A stretch of DNA of 64,000 nt from Halorussus ruber (GTDB taxonomy: Archaea > Halobacteriota > Halobacteria > Halobacteriales > Haladaptataceae): assembly GCF_004765785.1 (NCBI RefSeq), contig NZ_SBIT01000016.1, positions 62,001-126,000 of the forward strand. Reading direction: 5' to 3'. The position numbers and the translations under genes are program-made. This document shows positions 26,736 through 35,292 of the stretch, piece by piece. The notes under the pieces were generated by a model. The model was not told the DNA's origin. It was given only the letters and a program-made list of their open reading frames with translations, and ran no database searches. Within the stretch, counting starts at the first letter, position 1, and each line of letters opens with the position of its first letter.

Positions 26736-27341
26736 GTGGACTTCGTCATCTCAGACACGCACTTCGACCACGGGAACATCATCGACTACTGCGACCGGCC
26801 CTACGACTCGGTCGAGGAGATGAACGAGGACCTCGTGGCCAACTGGAACGCCGTCGTCGGCGAGGACGACGAAGTGGTCTTCCTCGGCGACCTGACGATG
26901 GCCGACGACTTCGGCGAGTTCTCGACGTGGGTGGAGCGACTGAACGGGACGATTCAGTTCGTCCTCGGGGACCACGACGAGTGGGTGATGCCGACCCTCG
27001 ACGGCGTGGAGATACGCGAGACCTACCAGTTCGACTACGAGGGCGTGCCGTTCTACTGCGTCCACGACCCCGAGGACGCGCCCGGCAACTGGCGCGGGTG
27101 GGTCCTCCACGGCCACCACCACAACAACTGGCCCGACCAGTTCCCGTTCGTCAACCCCGACGAGCGCCGGGTCAACGTCTCGGTCGAACTGATAGAGTAC
27201 ACGCCGCTGGCGCTTCCGGCGTTGCTTGACTGCATCACCCGATTCACGTGGCTCGATTCCCCCCGACGACGTAGGCCGGTAACGCGGCGTCTCACCTCTG
27301 CTCGGCTTTTCTACCGTCCTCGTGGCCGGTTCGACTGGTAG
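26736..27341 (+). CDS. calcineurin-like metallophosphoesterase
   Basis: A 201-residue phosphoesterase from GTG 26736. Motifs run in order: ISDTHFDHGNII (D-x-H), VVFLGDLTMAD (G-D), VLGDHDEW (G-D/N-H-D) and VLHGHHHNNW (G-H-x-H), giving a complete two-metal site. Similar small proteins act on phosphodiesters or nucleotides in bacteria and archaea; the substrate is unknown. The last about 30 residues (DSPRRRRPVTRRLTSARLF) are basic and not part of the fold, so the natural 3' end may have been extended. The next 148 bases are AT-rich upstream DNA of the PLC gene. Confidence 0.82.
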   Translation: MDFVISDTHFDHGNIIDYCDRPYDSVEEMNEDLVANWNAVVGEDDEVVFLGDLTMADDFGEFSTWVERLNGTIQFVLGDHDEWVMPTLDGVEIRETYQFDYEGVPFYCVHDPEDAPGNWRGWVLHGHHHNNWPDQFPFVNPDERRVNVSVELIEYTPLALPALLDCITRFTWLDSPRRRRPVTRRLTSARLFYRPRGRFDW

Positions 27342-27489
27342 TCTCCGGTCGAGTGGGCCTCGGTCCTCGGCAGACGCGCTTATAACCACCACGATTTATA
27401 TAATTTCTATGGCGTCTAAATTCGGAGGCGAGTATATTATTTAATATCCTAGCAATAATTTTATTAATGACTATCGATTAATTTTTGTT

Positions 27490-28767
27490 GTGACCGACAG
27501 TAGAGAAGCAAACGACCGCACAGAATCGAACCTCAATCGCCGGACCTTCCTGAAAGCCTCCTCCGGTGCCGTCGTCGGCCTGAGCGCGGCGGGCCTCGCA
27601 AGTGCTGGCGACAGTGACCAACGAATCGAGGGGGAAGTCCCGTATCCGGACCACAGCAAACTCCTCGTCGATGACTCGCTCACATCGCTCACCCCGCAGT
27701 ACGACCTCCTGACGCTGGACAAGAAGCGTCTCCAGACGCTCGTCGAGAAGGCCGGTCTCCGCGAAACCCAAGAAAACGAAGCCAAAGACGCCCTCAAGGA
27801 CCTCTGGCAGAAGTACCCCGTTCGGAAGGTCCGAGACGGCAACGACTTCGTGTTCACGCTGGCGAAAGAGCGATCGAAGGGCGGCGTCACCAAAGACGAA
27901 GCGGACCGATTCACCACCGCGGCGTCGGCCGTCAACCGCGGATTCGGCAAGGAGAACGGCAACCGAAACGGCATCGACGCCCAGTGGTACGGGTCGATGC
28001 ACAAGGACATGACCCGCCACACGCTGGAAAACGAGTTCGACCTCTACAGCTACGAGGAGGACGACATCGTCGAGGCCTCTCCGACTCCCGACTCGGACCC
28101 CTGCAACGGGTGCGGTCAGCTCGTCGAATCGGCCGACTGGCCGGACTGGGTCAAAGACGGCGTCAAGAAGGGACTCAACGAGTTCGCCCACCACTACGGC
28201 CACTACTACGACCCCAACCAGTACACCGTAGACCTCGGATACGGAATCACCATCACGTTCAACGGTCTCGGCGGCGCACCGTGGTTCTGCGACTACGAGA
28301 TGGGCGAGGCCAAGAACACCTCCTACTCGACCAAGCGCGAACACCTCGGTCGCGCGCTCCACTACGTGCAGGACGTGTCGGTCCCGCTTCACAGCGGCAT
28401 GGGTCTCGAACAGATGAACTTCGAGATTGACTGCGACTTCGACGGCTGTGAGGTCCTCGACCCCTACTACGACCTTCACTACAGCTACGAGGAGTGGGTG
28501 AAGAACAACTTCAACTCGGGCGAGAACTTCGTCGACGACTACGACAATATGCTGGCGTGGAACGGCGACCCGTGGGACTGCGTGTACGAAGTCGCCGACT
28601 CCGGCAACAGCTACTCCTACGAGGTCTTCCATCTCGTCAAGGAGAACGGCACCGACTTCGACAATTGGAACTCGACGGACTACAACGATTTGGTCGAGGC
28701 CACCGCGAATCCCGTCTCTCACGCTGGCGGCTACACGCACGCTCTCATCGACCAGATTTACGGCTAA
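27490..28767 (+). CDS. Tat-exported zinc-dependent phospholipase C-like enzyme, intact copy
   Basis: A 425-residue protein from GTG 27490. The signal has NRRTFLKASSGAVVGLSAAG, a twin-arginine motif, cleaved near ASA. The catalytic domain keeps the zinc-ligand spacing of bacterial zinc-dependent phospholipase C / S1-P1 nucleases: HHYGHYYDP, HYVQDVSVPLH (His, +4 Asp, +10 His) and HYSYE (His, +4 Glu). Compared with Bacillus PLC there is an extra loop with two Cys (DCDFDGCEV) between the last two sites. The N-terminal 120 residues before the domain are unfamiliar. Haloarchaea have ether lipids, so the natural substrate is open. Upstream DNA is AT-rich with TATA-like boxes. Confidence 0.82.
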   Translation: MTDSREANDRTESNLNRRTFLKASSGAVVGLSAAGLASAGDSDQRIEGEVPYPDHSKLLVDDSLTSLTPQYDLLTLDKKRLQTLVEKAGLRETQENEAKDALKDLWQKYPVRKVRDGNDFVFTLAKERSKGGVTKDEADRFTTAASAVNRGFGKENGNRNGIDAQWYGSMHKDMTRHTLENEFDLYSYEEDDIVEASPTPDSDPCNGCGQLVESADWPDWVKDGVKKGLNEFAHHYGHYYDPNQYTVDLGYGITITFNGLGGAPWFCDYEMGEAKNTSYSTKREHLGRALHYVQDVSVPLHSGMGLEQMNFEIDCDFDGCEVLDPYYDLHYSYEEWVKNNFNSGENFVDDYDNMLAWNGDPWDCVYEVADSGNSYSYEVFHLVKENGTDFDNWNSTDYNDLVEATANPVSHAGGYTHALIDQIYG

Positions 28768-28859
28768 CGCCGCGATTCCGTCCTCCTCTTTTTGCGGGCC
28801 TCGGTCCCATCACGACCGGCGGACGACTCGTCACGGCCCCAAACGCCCGGCACGACCGC

Positions 28860-29864
28860 TCAGTCGTTCCTGATGCGTAGCGTCGTCCGGTAGTAGGCCC
28901 CGTCGTATTCGTAGTGGCGACTCCACCGTCGAACTCCTCGGTTCGGGTCCGGCGGAGTCGGATTTTCGATGTCGAGTCGTTCGAGGAGGTGGCTCAGTCC
29001 GTCGGAAATCGGCTCGCGCTCGGTGTAGATGCCGTTTCCGACGCTGATTTCGGTCACGATGTCGCGGACGTCGCCCGCCGCGTCGTCGAGCGTCGCGTCG
29101 ATATGCGTCCGGAGAATATCGAGCAGCTCCGAGCGCGAACCGGCGACTCGCTCGGTCTCGTGGACGTAGCGCTTCGTCGTTACCGACCCCTTGGCGGCGC
29201 GGGCACGTAGCGTGCGTTTCTCGTCCAGAAACTCGGTGTCGGGTTCGACGCGGACGTACTCGAACGGCGGGTCCGGAACGAGTCCGCTCTCGTCGGGACC
29301 CATCGGCTCGAAGTAGACGACGCCGCGCTCACCGTGGTCTGCCGACGAGAGGTCTCGGTCGTTCACGACCGCCCCGATGGCGTCCTGTGTGGCTCGCTCG
29401 ACGATTTCGGCGTCGAGTTCCGACAGTCCTTCGGCGGGGGCGTCCACGACGGTGGCATCCGCTGGCGCTCGCTCGACCGGTTCGAACCAGAACTCCCATC
29501 GGTCGAGCGACACGCTCTCGACACCAGTGACGCGAACGCGGTAGTAAGCGTCCTCGTGTTCGACGTAGGCGGGCGGCGGCGTCCCGCTCGGGTCGTAGGG
29601 GCCGAGCGGTTGAGCCACGGTCGCCAGTTCACCCGAGTCGAGCAACGTTGCGACGAGTTCGTCGGCGTAATGGCGGACGTGCAACGCTTGGCGTCTCGGC
29701 GACCACTGGAACAGTTCGAGGAGAGACGTGCCGCCGCGAGGACCACTCTGGAGGGAGTATCGCGCACCGTTCGAGGAGACGAACCTCGAACACCCGGCAA
29801 CAATCGCGGTCGCACCGACGCCAGCAAGCCCGAGCAGTTCGCGCCGAGAGGGACAAGGACTCAT
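28860..29864 (-). CDS. Tat-exported lipoprotein, module copy 2
   Basis: A 334-residue lipoprotein paralogous over its full length to the protein at 22777-23775. SRRELLGLAGVGATAIVAGC gives twin-arginine plus lipobox (VAGC). It shares ARYSLQS, PRGGTSLLELFQW, QALHVRHYADELVATLLDSGE, LGPYDPSGTPP, SLDRWEFWFEPVERAPAD and the C-terminal YYRTTLRIRND. No known domain. It is convergent with the intact PLC-like gene, 92 bases apart. Conserved pairing in both modules suggests a joint role, perhaps as an immunity factor, chaperone or substrate receptor; that is inference. The 29865-30095 gap shows no gene. Confidence 0.85.
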   Translation of the reverse strand: MSPCPSRRELLGLAGVGATAIVAGCSRFVSSNGARYSLQSGPRGGTSLLELFQWSPRRQALHVRHYADELVATLLDSGELATVAQPLGPYDPSGTPPPAYVEHEDAYYRVRVTGVESVSLDRWEFWFEPVERAPADATVVDAPAEGLSELDAEIVERATQDAIGAVVNDRDLSSADHGERGVVYFEPMGPDESGLVPDPPFEYVRVEPDTEFLDEKRTLRARAAKGSVTTKRYVHETERVAGSRSELLDILRTHIDATLDDAAGDVRDIVTEISVGNGIYTEREPISDGLSHLLERLDIENPTPPDPNRGVRRWSRHYEYDGAYYRTTLRIRND

Positions 29865-30095
29865 CGGCCGTAAATTTTGTCGTTTATCGCATAAAATTAC
29901 GTCGAGCCAGTGTCGATTCGCGGGTCGTCAATCCGGTGGCTCCTCGGGACTGCCGACTCGTGAGACGGGTAGCCGACGACGCTGACGAACGAACTCCGCG
30001 AGCGGAAGTGCACGCGCGCCGCCGTGAAAACGATTCTCGATTCCTACGTAAATATAAACAATTCTAAGAGCCTTCTATAGGATTTCCTAACCCGG

Positions 30096-30320
30096 TTACA
30101 CCTCGTCGCGTGCCACCTCCAGCGAGGCGAAGAAGCCGTAGTAGGCCACCACGCCGCCCGCCAGCGACAGGTGGTAGGCCCACCGCGGAGCGGGCAGTAC
30201 GTCGAACAGCATCGAGACGACGGCGACCCAGACGACGGCGAACACGAAGTCCGCGACCATCCCGTCTCGATGCTCCCGGACGTGGTTCCGAACCCGGTCG
30301 GAAATCGCCGCGAGGGTCAC
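30096..30320 (-). CDS. small two-helix membrane protein at the end of the symporter operon
   Basis: A 74-residue protein with an amphipathic N-terminus (ISDRVRNHVREHRDG) and two membrane helices, ADFVFAVVWVAVVSMLF and YHLSLAGGVVAYYGFFASL. Its ATG overlaps the end of the UspA gene by 4 bases, so it is the last gene of an operon DUF4212-symporter-uspA-this gene. Similar small proteins accompany this operon in other haloarchaea, but I know no function. Confidence 0.75.
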   Translation of the reverse strand: MTLAAISDRVRNHVREHRDGMVADFVFAVVWVAVVSMLFDVLPAPRWAYHLSLAGGVVAYYGFFASLEVARDEV

Positions 30321-30790
30321 GACTCGGCCTCCTCGGCCTCGCGCTCGTCCACGACCAGCACCGAGCGGTGGGTCGAGCGCAGGACGCGCTCGGTGACGCT
30401 CCCGAGGAGGACCCGCGAGATGCCAGACCGGCCGTGGCTCCCCATGACGACGAGGTCGACGTCGTTGTTCTCGGCGAAGTCGGCGATGGCCTTGTGGGGT
30501 CGGCCGCCGCGGAAGTGCTCCTCGACCACGACGCCGCGGTCTCGGGCGCGCTCGGCGACCTGCTCGGTCGCTTCTCGGGCGCGGGTTTCGAGTTCGTCCA
30601 TCTCGCCGAACCGGCCCTGTCGGATGCGGTCGACCTGCTCGGTGCCGAGGCTCATCTCGACCGCGTCGGTGTCCACCACGTAGAGGGTATCGACCGTCGC
30701 GTCGAACTTCTCGGCGATGTCGAGGGCCTCCTCGACCGCCAGTTCCGCCGTCTTGCTGCCGTCCGTGGGGATGAGGATGCGTTCGTACAT
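30317..30790 (-). CDS. universal stress protein (UspA family)
   Basis: A 157-residue Usp domain. It starts MYERILIPTDGSKTAELAVEEAL at ATG 30790, and the ATP-binding type signature VVMGSHGRSGISRVLLGSVTERVLRSTHRSVLVV (in segments G-S-H-G-R and G-S-V-x-x-x-V) is complete, so it probably binds ATP. It lies 1 base after the symporter stop and overlaps the next gene by 4 bases. Usp genes next to sodium:solute symporters are a recurrent haloarchaeal pattern; they may regulate the transporter. Confidence 0.9.
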   Translation of the reverse strand: MYERILIPTDGSKTAELAVEEALDIAEKFDATVDTLYVVDTDAVEMSLGTEQVDRIRQGRFGEMDELETRAREATEQVAERARDRGVVVEEHFRGGRPHKAIADFAENNDVDLVVMGSHGRSGISRVLLGSVTERVLRSTHRSVLVVDEREAEEAES

Positions 30791-30791
30791 C

Positions 30792-32483
30792 TCAGTCGTC
30801 CCCCTGCGTGCGTCCATCATCAGTCTGGACTCGTCCGCCGTCGGTCTGAACCTGTCCACCGTCGGACGCGACAACGTCCTCGGCGCTCTGCTGTTGGCCC
30901 ATCGGTTCCGGGCTGTGACACTGCCGGACGATGCGCTTGATGCGCTCCGGCGGTTCGTCGGTCACCAGCGAGACGCCGATAGTGACGACGAAGACGATGG
31001 GCGTGCCCAGAAGCGCGGCCCCGACTGCGGGGAACAGGTCGGCGAAGGCGGGCACGACCGGTCCGGCGTCGGTGGCGAAGATGAGTTCGTTGAACACCGC
31101 GGCCAGCCAGATGAGCAGTCCAGTGGTCATCCCGGCGAGCGCGCCCTGCCGGTTGGCGTTCTCCCACCAGAGACCGAGGAAGAACATCGGGAACAGCACG
31201 AGACCAGCCAGCGAGAACGCGAGCGCGACCAGTTCGCCGACCAGCGCGGGTGGGTCCAGCGCGGTCACGGTCACGATTGCGCCGAGCGCGACGATGGTCG
31301 CGCGACCGATGAGGAGTTGCTGGCGCTGGGTCGCGTCCTCGTTGATGATGCTGGTGTAGATGTCGTGGGCGGCGGCAGACGACGCGGCGATGAACAGGCC
31401 CGCGGTCGTCGCAATCGCCGCGGCGATGCCGCCCGCCGCGACGAGGCCGACGAACCACGTCGGCAGGTTAGCGAGCTGCGAGGCCAGCACGACAATCACG
31501 TCGCCTTCGGCACCGCTCATGCCGTTCGCGCCGTAGACCGCGCCGACCTTGTCCGCGTAGAGGTCGGTCCCGAACGCGGCGAACGCCGGGGCGCTCAGGT
31601 AGAGCAGGCAGATGAAGAACAGACCCCACACGGTGGACCAGCGAGCGGTCCGCTCGCTCTCGACCGTGTAGAACCGGACGAGCACGTGGGGAAGCCCGCA
31701 GGTGCCGACGATGAGCGAGAACGCGGTGGCGACCCAGAGGTAGAATCCGCCGGTCGAGAACGGCTCGGTGAACTCGCTGTTGAGTTCCGAGAGGAGCGCG
31801 CCGTACTCGATTTGGGGCAGAACCGTCGAGTAGCCCTGCGTGAAGCCGACCGCGTAGAGTCCCGCGAGGAAGGCCACGATGAGGATGACGTACTGGACGG
31901 CCATGTTCTTGGTCGCGCCGAGCATCCCCGACAGCGCCAGATAGCCGACCGTAATGGCCATCATCAGGACGACCATCGTGGTGTAGTCGCCGCCGAAGAC
32001 GTAGATGCCGACCAGTCCCATCCCGCGGGCCTGTCCGACCGAGTAGACGAACCCGATGAGGATGGTCGTCAGCGCGGCGATAGCTCTGGCCGTATCGGAG
32101 TCGAATCGGTCGCCCACGAAGTCGGGCGCGGTGTACTTCCCGAACCGGCGCATCTGGGCCGCGAGGAAGATGAGCAGGATGAAGTAGCCCGTGGACCAGC
32201 CGATGACGAAGGCCAGTCCGTAGTAGCCCGACAGCGCGATGAGCGCGGCCATGCCGAGGTACGACGCCGCGGACATCCAGTTCGCGCCGATCGCCATCCC
32301 GTTCTCGATGTTCCCGATGGAGCGGCCAGCGACCCACAGGTCCTCGGTGTCGGCCACGCGGAAGGCGTAGCCGATGCCGAGGAACAGCAGCAGCATCGCC
32401 GAGACCATGATGGCCGGAATCACCTTGAACGAGGCGTTGAGCGCGTCCGGCAGGAGGTCGAGCGGAACGGGGTCGAACGTCAT
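30792..32483 (-). CDS. sodium:solute symporter, large subunit (acetate/monocarboxylate-type)
   Basis: A 563-residue SSS-family transporter with about 13 membrane helices. It begins with a hydrophobic SFKVIPAIMVSAMLLLFLG and has GRSIGNIENGMAIGANWMSAASYLG, the sodium-site helix region of ActP/DhlC-type carriers. The tail (GGQVQTDGGRVQTDDG) is polar with a short internal repeat. Its ATG overlaps the DUF4212 stop by 4 bases. DUF4212 proteins are the small subunits of such symporters, so the two form one transporter. Two acetyl-CoA synthetase genes close by suggest uptake of acetate or a related short acid. Confidence 0.88.
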   Translation of the reverse strand: MTFDPVPLDLLPDALNASFKVIPAIMVSAMLLLFLGIGYAFRVADTEDLWVAGRSIGNIENGMAIGANWMSAASYLGMAALIALSGYYGLAFVIGWSTGYFILLIFLAAQMRRFGKYTAPDFVGDRFDSDTARAIAALTTILIGFVYSVGQARGMGLVGIYVFGGDYTTMVVLMMAITVGYLALSGMLGATKNMAVQYVILIVAFLAGLYAVGFTQGYSTVLPQIEYGALLSELNSEFTEPFSTGGFYLWVATAFSLIVGTCGLPHVLVRFYTVESERTARWSTVWGLFFICLLYLSAPAFAAFGTDLYADKVGAVYGANGMSGAEGDVIVVLASQLANLPTWFVGLVAAGGIAAAIATTAGLFIAASSAAAHDIYTSIINEDATQRQQLLIGRATIVALGAIVTVTALDPPALVGELVALAFSLAGLVLFPMFFLGLWWENANRQGALAGMTTGLLIWLAAVFNELIFATDAGPVVPAFADLFPAVGAALLGTPIVFVVTIGVSLVTDEPPERIKRIVRQCHSPEPMGQQQSAEDVVASDGGQVQTDGGRVQTDDGRTQGDD

Positions 32484-33049
32484 TGGTCGGTCCCTCCGTC
32501 GGTCGCGGCGGCCTCGGCGTCAGTACTCGTCGCCGGGGTCGAGTGGTCGATGCCGTACTTCTCGTCCAACTGGTCGCGCTTCCGGGCGTAGACGAACGAG
32601 AGGACGAGCGCGCCAGTCGGCGCGCCGACCGCGGTGAAGAAGTAGTGCAGGGGGAAGCCCAGTATCGTCGTACTCGTCATGAAGTCGGTGGCGAGGTAGG
32701 TCGCGGTCACCGGCCCGAAGACGAACAGCGCCCACGCGCCGAACATCGTCCAGACGATGCGGAGGTGGTCGCGCATGAACGGCGTCGAGGGCTTGAAGAT
32801 GTTGACCTGCGAGTCGAGGTAGTCGGTGTCGGCGGCTCGTCCGCCGGTCGCCACGCCGCCGTCGGTCCGCTTCGCTCCCCGACGAGGTTCGCCCGGTTCG
32901 GGCTCACCGCCGTCGGTCTCGACGGTGGGGTCGGTTCCGACCGCGGAGTCGGTTTCGGCCGCGGGAGTCGATTCTCGCGCTCCGCTTCGAGAGCTATCGT
33001 CTCGCTCTCGTGAGGGAATATCTGACTGTCGTGAGTTATTATCTGACAT
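32480..33049 (-). CDS. DUF4212 symporter small subunit
   Basis: A 189-residue protein. The first about 75 residues are a disordered, Glu/Asp/Arg-rich extension; the DUF4212 domain follows with LDSQVNIFKPSTPFMRDH, helix 1 IVWTMFGAWALFVFGPV and helix 2 GFPLHYFFTAVGAPTGALVLSFVYA, then the YARKRDQLDEKYGI tail. The family is found directly before SSS symporters, as here (4-base overlap). The long N-terminal extension is unusual; the core domain alone would be about 100 residues. It is the first gene of the four-gene operon ending at 30096. Confidence 0.88.
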   Translation of the reverse strand: MSDNNSRQSDIPSRERDDSSRSGARESTPAAETDSAVGTDPTVETDGGEPEPGEPRRGAKRTDGGVATGGRAADTDYLDSQVNIFKPSTPFMRDHLRIVWTMFGAWALFVFGPVTATYLATDFMTSTTILGFPLHYFFTAVGAPTGALVLSFVYARKRDQLDEKYGIDHSTPATSTDAEAAATDGGTDQ

Positions 33050-33140
33050 GGGTTTTCGCGTGTGATTTTGTCTGCCACATTTTTCGAGTGCGTTCGTCGT
33101 TCCGTCGCGTTCGCTTCGAGCGTCGAAAGGAGGAGAATCC

Positions 33141-35132
33141 TCAGTCGTCGCTTACTTTCGCTTCGATTTCGCTGACGATGTCCGGGTTCCGGAGCGTCGA
33201 GGTGTTGCCCAGCTCGTCACCGTTTGCGATGTCTTCCAGCAGTCGGCGCATGATTTTGCCCGAGCGAGTCTTGGGGAGTTCGGGCGTGAACACGACCGCC
33301 TCGGGGCGTGCGATGGGACCGATGGCGTCCTCGACGCCCTCGACGATGCGGTCGCGCATCTCGTCGTCGCCCTCGTAGCCGTCCTCGGTGATGACGTAGG
33401 TGTAGACCGCCTCGCCTTTGACCTCGTGGTTCCCGCCGACGACTGCGGCCTCGGCGACGCCTTCGACGCCGACGATGGCTGATTCGATTTCCATCGTGCC
33501 GAGGCGGTGGCCCGAGACGTTCAGCACGTCGTCCACGCGGCCCAGCACGGTGATGTAGCCGTCCTCGTCGATCTTCGCGCCGTCTTCCGGGAAGTAGACC
33601 CAATCCTCGGGGTCGTCGCTATCGGTGTCGGAGTACTCCGCCCAGTACTCCTCGATGTAGCGCTCGTCGTTGTTGTAGAGGGTGCGGAGCATCCCCGGCC
33701 ACGGCTTCTGGACCGTGAGGTGTCCGGCCTGTCCGGCCTCGACCTCCTCGCCGCTGGGGTTGATGACTTGCACGTCGAGGCCCGGCAGAGGAGGCCCGGC
33801 GCTTCCGGGCTTCATGTCCTTGACGCCGGGCAGGGTCGTGACCATCATCCCGCCGGTCTCGGTCTGCCACCACGTGTCGATGATGGGACAGGACTCGTCG
33901 CCGATGTGCTTGTAGTACCACTTCCACGCTCGGGGATTGATGGGTTCGCCGACGGTTCCGAGCAGGCGGAGCGAGGAGAGGTCGTGCTTGTCGGGGAACT
34001 CGGTGCCCCACTTCATGAACGCCCGGATGGCGGTCGGCGCGGTGTAGAGTTGGGTCGCCTCGTACTCCTCGATGATTTCCCAGAGGCGGTCTCGCTCGGG
34101 GTGGTCCGGAGTCCCCTCGTACATCATCGTCGTGGTACCCAACGCGAGGGGGCCGTAGACGATGTAGGAGTGGCCGGTAATCCAGCCGATGTCCGCCGAG
34201 CAGAAGTACGTGTCCTCGGGCTTGATGTCGAGGACTGCTTGGGAGGTCCACGCGGTCCACGCCAGATACCCGCCCGTGGTGTGCTTGACGCCCTTGGGTT
34301 GCCCCGTGGTCCCCGAGGTGTACATCAGGAACAGCATGTCCTCGGCGTCTCGGGCGACCGGTTCGACTTCCGCGCCCTCGTGGTCCGCGACGAGGTCGCC
34401 GTAGTCGTGGTGGGTCTCGGCCATCGGGTGGTCGTAGGTGTCGCCGAGGCGGTCCACGACGACCACATCCGAGACCTCGTGTTCGACGCCCTCCAGCCCC
34501 TCGTCGGCCTTGGCCTTGTGTTCGAGGGGGTCGCCCCGGCGGTAGTAACCGTCGCAGGTCACGAGGTACTCGGAGTCGGCCGCGTTCATTCGCGTGGCGA
34601 GCGCGTCGGCGGAGAAGCCCGCGAAGACGACGCTGTGTGGCGCGCCGATTCGGGCGCAGGCCAGCATGGCGATGGGGAGTTCGGGTACCATCGGCATGTA
34701 CATCGTCACGACGTCGTCCTCGCCGACGCCCATGTCGCGGAGCGCGGCAGCGAACTCGTTGACCTCGCGGTGGAGTTGTTCGTAAGTGTAGGTTCGATTC
34801 TCCTCGTCGGTCGGCTCGCCGACCCACTCGATTGCGGCCTCGTCGCCTCGGTCTTCGAGGTGTCGGTCGAGACAGTTGGCGGAGGCGTTCAGCTCACCGC
34901 CGGTGAACCACTCGTAGAACGGCGGGTTCGAGTCGTCCAGCACCGTCTCGTACTCCTCGTCCCAGTCGAGCAGGTCCGCGGCCTGCTCCCAGCACTCGGG
35001 CCACTCCTCGTCGAACGCCTCGTAGATGGATTCGTCGGAGACGTTCGCTTGCTCCACGAACGATTCGGGCGGTTCGAACCGCTCGCGGTCTTCGAGTCGG
35101 GCTTCGAGTTCGACGTCTTGTTCTTCCTGCAT
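33141..35132 (-). CDS. acs: acetyl-CoA synthetase
   Basis: A 663-residue AMP-forming acetyl-CoA synthetase that makes acetyl-CoA from acetate, ATP and CoA. The nucleotide loop is canonical (LMYTSGTTGQPKGVKHTTGGY), followed by WWQTETGG, the hinge VLGRVDDVLNVSGHRLGT and the catalytic Lys in PKTRSGKIMRR, the residue controlled by acetylation in many organisms (a Sir2 gene is at 16750-17559). Length fits. A TATA box ATATAAG (TTATAT on the minus strand) at 35161-35167 lies about 29 nt before the ATG, so the transcript is probably leaderless. Confidence 0.95.
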   Translation of the reverse strand: MQEEQDVELEARLEDRERFEPPESFVEQANVSDESIYEAFDEEWPECWEQAADLLDWDEEYETVLDDSNPPFYEWFTGGELNASANCLDRHLEDRGDEAAIEWVGEPTDEENRTYTYEQLHREVNEFAAALRDMGVGEDDVVTMYMPMVPELPIAMLACARIGAPHSVVFAGFSADALATRMNAADSEYLVTCDGYYRRGDPLEHKAKADEGLEGVEHEVSDVVVVDRLGDTYDHPMAETHHDYGDLVADHEGAEVEPVARDAEDMLFLMYTSGTTGQPKGVKHTTGGYLAWTAWTSQAVLDIKPEDTYFCSADIGWITGHSYIVYGPLALGTTTMMYEGTPDHPERDRLWEIIEEYEATQLYTAPTAIRAFMKWGTEFPDKHDLSSLRLLGTVGEPINPRAWKWYYKHIGDESCPIIDTWWQTETGGMMVTTLPGVKDMKPGSAGPPLPGLDVQVINPSGEEVEAGQAGHLTVQKPWPGMLRTLYNNDERYIEEYWAEYSDTDSDDPEDWVYFPEDGAKIDEDGYITVLGRVDDVLNVSGHRLGTMEIESAIVGVEGVAEAAVVGGNHEVKGEAVYTYVITEDGYEGDDEMRDRIVEGVEDAIGPIARPEAVVFTPELPKTRSGKIMRRLLEDIANGDELGNTSTLRNPDIVSEIEAKVSDD

Positions 35133-35160
35133 GAGCCACGTTCACAGTCCCGCCACCGGT

Positions 35161-35167
35161 ATATAAG
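35161..35167 (-). promoter_or_regulatory. TATA box of acs
   Basis: CTTATAT on the minus strand, about 29 nt before ATG 35132, with purine-rich BRE-like bases upstream. The spacing fits a leaderless message. Confidence 0.6.
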
Positions 35168-35292
35168 TGGGGGAACTAACTATCACAAACGCCGAAATTT
35201 AGTCGATACAGAGCTTGAAACGCGCCTTGGTAAATTTTTCCGACAGTAGGTGCGCGCTCGCTCGACTCGGAGTCGTCCGTGACGCTAGACAG